Positions 50,271 through 58,347 of a stretch of 64,000 nt of DNA are shown here, in pieces. This stretch comes from Melanopsichium pennsylvanicum (Eukaryota > Basidiomycota > Ustilaginomycetes > Ustilaginales), in contig OAPG01000016.1 in NCBI GenBank assembly GCA_900208305.1, positions 496,001-560,000 of the forward strand. The letters run 5' to 3'. A program made the translations under genes and the position numbers. Position 1 is the first letter of the stretch. Every line of letters begins with the position of its first letter. The notes beneath the pieces are model-generated. The model was not told where the DNA came from and made no database searches. It worked only from the letters and a program-made list of their open reading frames with translations.

Positions 50271-50321
50271 AGACACGGGGCAACAGACACGGGGCAACAG
50301 ACACGGGGCAACAGAGACGGG
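50271..50321. repeat. 14-bp tandem repeat, about 3.6 units
   Basis: Unit AGACACGGGGCAAC, three exact copies and a partial fourth with a change. Confidence 0.93.
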
Positions 50322-50443
50322 ACCACGCATTGATTGTTCCTTAATTCGACTTCGTATTCACATATTCCGTCTTGATTGGTGAGCGCAAGTGACTAGGGCA
50401 AGTGGCAAGAGCCAGTTTAGCCCGAAAGTGATCCTAGACCGGA

Positions 50444-50446
<3 letters not shown>

Positions 50447-50481
<35 letters not shown>
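50447..50481. repeat. 35-nt poly-T tract
   Basis: Uninterrupted T run, followed by further T-rich sequence to about 50,520. Confidence 0.93.
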
Positions 50482-50482
<1 letters not shown>

Positions 50483-51662
50483 GAAGGAGTTTTCTGTCTT
50501 TTTTTTTTTGGTGTTGTTTTTCCGCCTTTGAATTTTCTTTGATCTTAGACGTGAGAATCGTCCTTTCTCTTCTTATTTGTTCTCATATTTTCTTTTTTAA
50601 ACTCAACACTCGAGCTGGGACAATGCCGATAAAATGCTGGGAGAACGCCGGCTAGAAAAAAGCTTGCTCCTGCCTTTGCACAGAGATCTTGGGTTACCCG
50701 GCGTCGATATAGACTGAATGAAATTGTGAGTTGGATGATTTATGGTACGATTCGGAGCCGACTTCAAGTGTGAATGAGTCGCACCGATGCACATTGTGAT
50801 TGCTCTGTCTGAGTCGATTGCTGTTGAAGCACAAAAAGCATAAACTGAAAAAGCGAGAGATAAGCTAGCGAAACAGAGCAGGCGCGATCCCTGTGCGCGT
50901 CAAACAGGATAAACATCAGAGACCGATGCCGAGTTTGGCAGCTCGCATGTAAAGATGCATGTCGCCACATGCGAGTGTCCCGACTTGAAGCCCGAGGCAA
51001 CCACGCGAACTTTTTGGTCGCAACAAGCTTTCACTTCAAGTGTAACTTACCTGTCCCCCCCCCAAGTCATCGGCAACAAAGGGCGCCAAGCTTCTGAGTT
51101 GATATCGGACTGCTCTCAGCGTGCTCTCATATTTTTCTATCACGAATTGGCGGCTGCAATGTCCACTCCGCCGACCATGTGCTGTCTTGGCTGCAGATCG
51201 GGATCTTCAAGTGTCATAGCCTCAAGACAACACCCTCAAAGATTTGGCACAGGTTGACACATAAGACTCGCAGCTGACCCAATTTCTTAGCAGCAGCATA
51301 GTGGAGAAGAGCCAAGCTTGAGATTCGCTCAGATCTGCATATTGGTGCCTGCTTCAGGTTTACCATCTCTCCTCTTGATATTTCTGTTCACGCTCAATTT
51401 GCTGCTCCCCGCCACTTGAAGCATTGCCAGTCTCCCTGTTGTGACTCATTTGCAACCGCGCTTCCCGTCGATGCCTGAGTTGCCCTTCCGTTGACCGCCC
51501 GCGCATTTCACTTTGCATTTCACCTCGACTGAAGTCGGCTCGGAGCTTGCCTCGACTACGATCGACTGCGTAACTTAAGTGTTTGCCTCGATCGTCGTTG
51601 CCAGCGCCCATACGGTCTTTTATGGGCTTTGTCGCTACGTTCCGTGCTCGAAGCCAACTGAC

Positions 51663-53252
51663 ATGACAGAGGTTATGCAACAGGGCTCAGCACCCACAGC
51701 CAGGATGCATTTTAGGCGCCCCATTCAAAATGTGCTCGTAGAGGAACAGCTTGTTGAACGTAGCGAGCCCGTTTTAGACTACGAGACAGCCACCTCTGTT
51801 CAGCTTCCAAGCCGGACATCACCAACAGATCATCAGCTTACATTGCAACGTCGACCACAACATAAACCTCAAACATCACAGCATCGTATCAGCGAGCGAG
51901 CACCAAGATTGCACGAAGCACCTTCTTCTTACAGCAACATGTCGACCTCTCGCAATGCTTTGTCATCGATCAGCAAAATACCGCTATCAACAGCGATCTC
52001 AACAGCGCCAACAAGTCCCTCGACACAGAATTCCATCACAGTTTCGCAGGAGTCAGAGCATCCCTTGCGTAAGTGGTCGAGCTTACTGGTGCTCATCTTC
52101 TTCACCACCTCGACAAGCATCGTCTCCCAGCGATCGAGGTCTGGAGTTGCGGGAGAAAGGTACTCGATTGCAACCTCAGTATTTTTATCTGAGCTTCTCA
52201 AGCTCGTGGTCGGCTTCGCCCTTGCTGTGTTAACGCGGGATGTACCATCATCAAGAACAGACAGTGCGTCTCTACCACTCTTCTCGGAAAAGGCAGACGA
52301 CTCGACTGCCGATGATCAAGTCGACTCTCCCGTCTCATCAACACGAGCTTCAGATGAACCAACGTCGATTTTAATCAAAGTGCGACAAGCCTTCAAGGAC
52401 ATCTACTGCCCATCAGCGTGGATGATGGGCATACCTGCGCTGGTCTACGTGCTACAAAACATGCTTCAGCTGGCGGCCAACTCGTATCTGAGCTCGGTTG
52501 CTTATCAAGCCCTTTCACAACTCAAGCTTGTTACAGCAGCTTTCATCAGCGTATTTCTGTTCGGCAAGACACTCTCGATGAGACAATGGTTGTGCCTTCC
52601 AGTATTGCTCACAGGAGTTTTCTTCCTCACACAAAAATTGCCTTCTCATCAGAGCGTGGAAGACGCAGCCTCTTTACTGCGTGCAAGCGAGCCTAACGCC
52701 GATTCGCCTTTCTCGCACCGCCACGCAGGTGCTTCAACAGCCTCGACATCCAAGCTGATGGCACAAGCTTTGCTGCTCGCAAGCGAGCATGCAAGCGCCC
52801 AACTCGCAATTGGAACGCTATGCGTCTTGCTAGCTTGCGTTTGCGGCGGTTTCGCGGGTGTCTTCATCGAGACCAAGCTCAAATCGAGCATGTCGGTGGC
52901 ACTTTCTGTGCGTAACGCTCAACTTGCCTCGTTCGCATTGGTCACTGCCGGTGCAGCCGTACTGACGGAAGCCATGAGCAATGGACAGTGGGCACCTTTG
53001 GCCAACTTTTCAATGTTGGCTTGGATCACGGTGCTGCTTCGCGGTGCGAGCGGGTACGTCGTATCTGCCACTCTTCGATATGCTGATACGATAATGAAAG
53101 GGTTCGCAACTAGCGTGGCCATCATCACGACGATTGCCTTGGAGAGCGTGCTGGCAGCCAGTCTGCCGTCGCTCTCGCAGCTTGTGGGCAGCGCGCTGGT
53201 GATGACCAGCACGTACAATTACGTCCGATCGGGGTCGACTTCCAAGTCATAG
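51663..53252 (+). CDS. Nucleotide-sugar transporter (SLC35A type), second copy
   Basis: From the first ATG at 51663 the protein has 529 residues; the first membrane segment (WSSLLVLIFFTTSTSIV) comes only after about 137 of them, and an ATG at 51939 (MSTSRNALSS) would give 437. The shorter form may be real. Landmarks: YVLQNMLQLAANSYLSSVAYQ, LSQLKLVTAAFISVFLFGKTLSMRQWLC, and a C-terminal membrane block (SALVMTSTYNYVRSG). Same NST family as the gene at 41311-42711, but only distantly similar to it, so the two may carry different sugars. Internal acidic/Ser-rich loop between the second and third segments. Confidence 0.85.
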   Translation: MTEVMQQGSAPTARMHFRRPIQNVLVEEQLVERSEPVLDYETATSVQLPSRTSPTDHQLTLQRRPQHKPQTSQHRISERAPRLHEAPSSYSNMSTSRNALSSISKIPLSTAISTAPTSPSTQNSITVSQESEHPLRKWSSLLVLIFFTTSTSIVSQRSRSGVAGERYSIATSVFLSELLKLVVGFALAVLTRDVPSSRTDSASLPLFSEKADDSTADDQVDSPVSSTRASDEPTSILIKVRQAFKDIYCPSAWMMGIPALVYVLQNMLQLAANSYLSSVAYQALSQLKLVTAAFISVFLFGKTLSMRQWLCLPVLLTGVFFLTQKLPSHQSVEDAASLLRASEPNADSPFSHRHAGASTASTSKLMAQALLLASEHASAQLAIGTLCVLLACVCGGFAGVFIETKLKSSMSVALSVRNAQLASFALVTAGAAVLTEAMSNGQWAPLANFSMLAWITVLLRGASGYVVSATLRYADTIMKGFATSVAIITTIALESVLAASLPSLSQLVGSALVMTSTYNYVRSGSTSKS

Positions 53253-54407
53253 TCGCAATGGATGACCAACTCTCCCACCCTGACAACATTACCCCAGCAT
53301 CTGTGTCAGCATAGCATCAACAACTCATGTGTAATTCGTCTTCGCATACATCACTCGCATTTATACTCTTAATGATCAATATACATACATCACAATCCCT
53401 AATACAAACTCTGTTGAACAGGAAATCAGCCGGACCGCTTGGAACAGCAGGAGGGACAGCACACTTAGGCTACTAATCTCGGATGTGTTGTTGATTGCAA
53501 GGTCGGCTCTCGTCACCGATTGCTGAACGCATCCACTGTATAGCGTGCCGTAGAAGTTCCTGGCTTGCTGTGGCTCAGACGGACTCGATCCTGCCAAAAG
53601 CGCAATTTCGCAATTTTTGGTTCAGGGGAAACCTTGTGTGAGCTCGGTCGCTGAAGGGCTCTAATGGAGGCCAAAAAAAAAAAAAAAAAACAAATACAGG
53701 GAATTCTCCGGACGCCAAGGCCCATCACGCGTGCCATGCAAGTCACGCGGCAAGTACCAGCATGCGCCTCGGCGAACTTTTTTTTGCGTGTTGGTGCTTT
53801 ATTGCGAAGTTTTATCCTAAAATCCAAAAGAGCAGTCTTATGTATATTTACATTACAGTAAATTAATTTTACTGTGTATCCAAATTCCGTCGAGGAGCTG
53901 TGTGTGTTGGTCTCGGAGAGCCATTTGACGTCTTCGTCTTTTGATCTGCAGAGGCCAACCGAGCACACTATGGAAACACTGTCCACGCCAGCTTTGGCCC
54001 GAATCTTTGGTCTCATAGTGGACGGAGCAACGAGACTTTACCACGGGGAATTAATGCGAGATTACCCGGATAGCTTGGATGATTTGGTTTGCCGGTGGGA
54101 CTGCGTAGGATCTCGCCATTTTTTAGAATCTGCTGAGCTTGTTTTTGGGGTGGTTTGAGCCTCGAGAGCGTGCAACTTTGCGCTACAGCGATTTCTCGCA
54201 TTCACTAAAGTCGAACTCGGGAGGAGATCCGAGTCCTTCTCCAATTTCTATGCTTTTGCTTTTGTCCATCACTATTGACTTCATAAGCACATCATCTCTT
54301 TCGAGGAACGGAGCGATCTTTTTTTTTTAAGTGGCGACGATGAAATCGTCCGCAACAGCTGGTCGCTGATCTATCGCCACAACCAGATCCACATCGAGAC
54401 CGTCATC
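53253..54407. other. Intergenic region
   Basis: No gene recognised. It has a copy of TTACAGTAAATTAATTTTACTGT at 53853-53875, an imperfect palindrome, and a 17-nt A run near 53,674. Confidence 0.6.
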
Positions 54408-56498
54408 ATGTCTATTTTGAGCTCCATGTCGGGCAATAGACTGCACATCCTTCGAAGTAGGGTGGTGCTTTTGGCAGTGCCTGGGCTGGTGGCGCTGCTC
54501 TACCTTACAGGAGCTTTCTACAAGCGCGATGTCTCCACAGAACGCGTCGGTGCGCTCCCGAACTCGCTCGACTACCAAGCGGAGCATGCGACACAGGGCA
54601 AACTCGCAGACCCGGATATCCCTTCGGATGAACAACCAGATCTGCGCGACAAATGCTGGACACAATGGTTCAGCACGGGTACCATTTGTAAGAATCCACC
54701 CGAGCAATGGACACAGCAAAGTCAGCTCGATTTGGTGTGGTCTTGGAATAACACCACATTGGGAAACAGCACAGCCTATGAAGCATCCAAAACCGCTGCT
54801 GTAAGGGCACTGACAGATTCAGACCTGCTCCGATATTCGTTCCGATCAGCACAACAACACATGCACAGTGGCTTTGGTACTGTCACGCTTCTCACTCCGG
54901 ATGTTCCGACAACCGCGCTAGGAGTTGTAGTGGGCAGCGATGTCGAGTGCACACATACCTACCAGGATGATGAAGGCATGAGTCGCAAAGGACAGCGTCC
55001 TTGCTGGCTTGCTTCGGCTGATCCCGTCTATGAGCCGCCAAGGCTGTTGCATCACCGTCAGCTTGCTTGCTCCTCCAAGTCGGCAAAGAAAATCTGCCAA
55101 GAATCCCTACTTGTTGCACCCGAAGCAGCAACAAGCACCATGCTTGCATCTCAGGCACAAGGGCTATCCGATGTCCGCCTCGTCGTTCTTCCACATCACA
55201 TCTTTGCGGATCATGTCTCTGCATCCGACTTTTGGTCGCCATTGTACGGTCCTTCTTTCCGTTTTAACTCTGATATCACTGCCGCCGGCGAGGTCAACGC
55301 AGCCACTCAAAATGACTCTGAACCTGCCGATGCTCCTCTGATTCGAGCCTCGAGGCTACTCAACCAGCGTTTCGAAAACAAGGCACGAAGAAAGCTGCTC
55401 GACCTCCCGCAGCCCCTGTCTCGCCCCATCATCCAAGAGATGCAACAGCTCTGGCCACAAGAGCTCGACATCGCTGCCACCACTCTGGACAAACGTGTCG
55501 ATTTGCCTTTCCTGGCTGCGCACTATACGGTTGAAAAGTACAGAGAAGCACTCTTGTGGTCTTTCATTGTCGCCAAGCACGATCGCGATGGTGACGGGAA
55601 TCTCTCTCCTTCTGAAGCACAAGCACTCCTGAAAGATCTCGGCGCTGATGCTGCCGGAAAGTACGTTTTCCCGCGAGTCGAAATGCCGCTTCGATCCACC
55701 ACGTCAAGGACCTCCGTCACGGAGAGCCTACGGCGTGCTAGCCTACCTGTGCGGCTGGGACACGAGGCCATACAGGCTTCCTTGGATGGCGACTCGCTCG
55801 TCTCGCCACGCAGCCCGGAAGCTTCGCCTTCAGGCATCGTCAATGATGAACACGATGGCGCAAATCCTCTGCAGGTGCATGCTCAGAACAAGCGACCCGT
55901 TGCTTCCGTATGCACGTTGGCGCGAGAGTGTTTGGAGCCGCTAATCAACATGGTCGAAAATAGCAAAGGTGAACACCCCGCAAGCATCACCGCGGAGATT
56001 TTCAAGAGAGTCGCCTTTCGAGCACCTCTTTGTGGTAACTGTATGATCATGCATCTTACATCGCAATCAGGTGCTCAGGGCCTCTCTGCCTTTTTGCCAT
56101 CTTCGGACCTGGAAATGTCCCCGAACAAGACGCCACCGTTGGACGTCAACAACTCCCAAGACGCCGATTTTGCGTTGCGTCCTGCACCAATTTTGCCAAG
56201 CATCAAGCGCATCCATGCCGTCTCTTCGCTTCTCGCGCGGTACACACACACCATCGTCTTCCAAGAGCATTTCGTAGTGCCGCAAATGCAGACCCGTCTT
56301 GAGACCAAGTTCGGCCTCACCACACTCGAATTCTTCAACACCTCATCCTTATTCTCGTTCAAGCAACACGGCAAGCACCCTGACCCAACTCAGGTCAAAG
56401 CAGAGGATGCATGGATCTGGACAAAATACGTGCGAGCTTGGCTGTCGCTGAGATACCCTTTTCCTATGCGATTTGAATCGCATACCAGAGAAATTTAG
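54408..56498 (+). CDS. Stealth-family sugar-phosphate transferase (XPT1/GNPTAB-like) with EF hand
   Basis: 696 residues, type II membrane protein: a short basic tail, then an anchor (about residues 19-38, RVVLLAVPGLVALLYLTG). Stealth landmarks: LDLVWSWNN (conserved region 1, usually VVYTWVNG), LTDSDLLRYSFRSAQQH (region 2, as in NELRYSLRS), and PLSRPIIQEMQQLWPQE with FLAAHYTVEKYREALLWSF (region 3). An EF-hand loop DRDGDGNLSPSE (residues 392-403) follows, as it does in GNPTAB. The C-terminal region has a TLEFFN segment. Animal GNPTAB adds GlcNAc-1-phosphate to mannose; Cryptococcus Xpt1 adds xylose-1-phosphate. The donor and acceptor here are not known. Last of the six-gene glycan run. Confidence 0.78.
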   Translation: MSILSSMSGNRLHILRSRVVLLAVPGLVALLYLTGAFYKRDVSTERVGALPNSLDYQAEHATQGKLADPDIPSDEQPDLRDKCWTQWFSTGTICKNPPEQWTQQSQLDLVWSWNNTTLGNSTAYEASKTAAVRALTDSDLLRYSFRSAQQHMHSGFGTVTLLTPDVPTTALGVVVGSDVECTHTYQDDEGMSRKGQRPCWLASADPVYEPPRLLHHRQLACSSKSAKKICQESLLVAPEAATSTMLASQAQGLSDVRLVVLPHHIFADHVSASDFWSPLYGPSFRFNSDITAAGEVNAATQNDSEPADAPLIRASRLLNQRFENKARRKLLDLPQPLSRPIIQEMQQLWPQELDIAATTLDKRVDLPFLAAHYTVEKYREALLWSFIVAKHDRDGDGNLSPSEAQALLKDLGADAAGKYVFPRVEMPLRSTTSRTSVTESLRRASLPVRLGHEAIQASLDGDSLVSPRSPEASPSGIVNDEHDGANPLQVHAQNKRPVASVCTLARECLEPLINMVENSKGEHPASITAEIFKRVAFRAPLCGNCMIMHLTSQSGAQGLSAFLPSSDLEMSPNKTPPLDVNNSQDADFALRPAPILPSIKRIHAVSSLLARYTHTIVFQEHFVVPQMQTRLETKFGLTTLEFFNTSSLFSFKQHGKHPDPTQVKAEDAWIWTKYVRAWLSLRYPFPMRFESHTREI

Positions 56499-57698
56499 AA
56501 TGGGTGATGAACAACCCTTTTTGTTCATGGGAATAGAGTAATTCATGATCCATCAGTGCTAGGGTGAAAGGACTATATTATGAGCTGATCTATGCAAGGT
56601 TTTGTTGTGCAGGTATATGAGGAAATATGTGGCAGTAGATTGTCTGATGTGCAGTGATATATAGCTGAAGGGTGGGCTACAGTGACCAGCCAGGTGCAAA
56701 AACATGAATGAGGTGGCTCTGCTTTGGTCTGTGCTGGGTTGACTTAGCATATTGCCAACTGAAGATCATGCAAGATGTGATTGATCAAGTCAGAGCTGGT
56801 CAAGGCTGTGGGCTGTATGTCTTCTGTTTTTGGGATTCTGAGATGTGCTTTGTACAGAACAGAACTGGTGCTTATCATTTGACCCTTCTTTGGACTTGAC
56901 TCAGCTGTCATGGGTGCCAAAAGGATGATGTCATGGGCCAATGTGCCTAACCTGGGGTTCCATTTAATATCCGATGAAACCTGGGGTTTTATTGTGTTTT
57001 GAAATAAAAGCTGCTGGAAGTGTGTGTTCTATTGTGTTATGTCCCAAGATCCGCTGGAACCGTTCCAAGTCAACTAGCCTCTGTGAACACTCCGTTCAGC
57101 AGTAGTGCGGCTTGTCTGAATGTTTGTATGACCTGCGCTATACATGAGTGTTCTTGATGCAAGCGCCAGTTGCTGTCTACAATGTCTTCTGGGAACTTGG
57201 GAGCTGTGGTTGCTGACTGATGAGGCTACGGTGTGGGCTACATTGCCACACTTGAGATTCTGCTTACAGTGGAGGTGCTGTAGTGTCAGTAGAGGTGCTG
57301 ACAGTTGTTGGTGGTGATGAACTCCTTCATTTTAGGAGGACACAGGCGCTGGGATGCTGCAATAATATGTGATTGCAGCTGTTGACAATATACTAAATAC
57401 TGAGATGTTTGGAAATGGCTTGTAAGGTAAAGATTGCGTGTATGAAAAGCAGAGTGGATGAGCTTTGCCTTTCCACAACTGAAACAACTATGTCCTTATA
57501 TACTGTGGCTGTCCTGTTGCTTATGTCCATACTAGTACCTCCTATCACTGTATACAAGCCTGGGCCTTGCACTTGCCAGTACTGACTTCCTGAGTCAGTG
57601 ACTAACAGCAACTGGGCCTCATACATGTGATCTATCTGACTGGGACTTCCATACCAGCTGGGGCCTAACATAACATACCATACCAAGGTGCAAATCCC

Positions 57699-57743
57699 CA
57701 ACCAAGTTTGGCTAGAACTCCCTATCTTATTGGAAGTCAAATT
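57699..57743 (+). repeat. Inverted repeat, left arm
   Basis: 45 bp, 43 identical with the reverse complement of 58146-58190. Core TTGGCTAGAACTCCC then TATCTTATTGG. Confidence 0.9.
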
Positions 57744-58145
57744 GAAATGCAATAAAACTAAGAATTTTATCCGGCTTGGTATTCTGCACCCTGTAACAGG
57801 CTGTTTAGGTTGCAGAAAATGTTGTCTGATGCAGCTTGTAACAAGGCTGGGTAAGAGTAAGATGGCAGAAGTGTTTTGATTTTGCTGAACTGTGTACAGT
57901 GCTTCAGCTTGCATTTCAAATTGAGGAATGTCAAAGCAAATGATGTTTTCTAGGCCAATGGAATAATTTTGTGTGCAATTTGACAAGCTACTCAAGTAAG
58001 ATAGACCCCTTTTGTCTCATGCAGCTTGTCTAATGGTACCTTGTTGTAAGACAATTTGAGCAGCATCTGATGCAGCTTGCTTGAATCACTTGCATGCAAG
58101 CCAGGCAAGATGGGCTTGCCAAGGTTGAGCCATAAGAGGGGGGAT

Positions 58146-58190
58146 AATTTGACTTCCAATAAGATAGGGAGTTCTAGCCAATCTCGGTTG
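58146..58190 (-). repeat. Inverted repeat, right arm
   Basis: Reverse complement of the left arm with two differences near its outer end. Internal distance 402 bp. Confidence 0.9.
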
Positions 58191-58347
58191 TATATCCGCC
58201 AAAAGCGACATTGGCTGATTCGGCAATCTTGACCGCCGGATACGATTAGTCCAAAATTGGTGCATCACGCACCATCAGGTGGCTTGCATCCTTATCGATC
58301 ACAATCATCATTTTCTGTCCCATGCTTCGCACCCTCGTATCGGGGCG

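Larger units (their letters stand above)
49376..51662. other. Intergenic region with tandem repeat and poly-T
   Basis: 2.3 kb without a recognisable gene. It contains a 14-bp tandem repeat at 50271-50321 and a 35-nt poly-T at 50447-50481. Confidence 0.6.
56499..58347. other. Intergenic AT-rich region with a 45-bp inverted repeat
   Basis: 1.85 kb. A 45-bp inverted repeat pair (57699-57743 and 58146-58190) brackets about 400 bp, and GATGCAGCTTG-type words recur at about 57,829, 58,018 and 58,069. A minus-strand frame of 200 codons at 57393-57995 lacks a real start and was not recognised. Confidence 0.55.

Noticed and set aside
57393..57995. 200-codon minus-strand frame in AT-rich sequence
   Set aside because: It has no ATG near its start, overlaps one arm of the inverted repeat, and shows no family features. 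It could be a degraded transposon reading frame.
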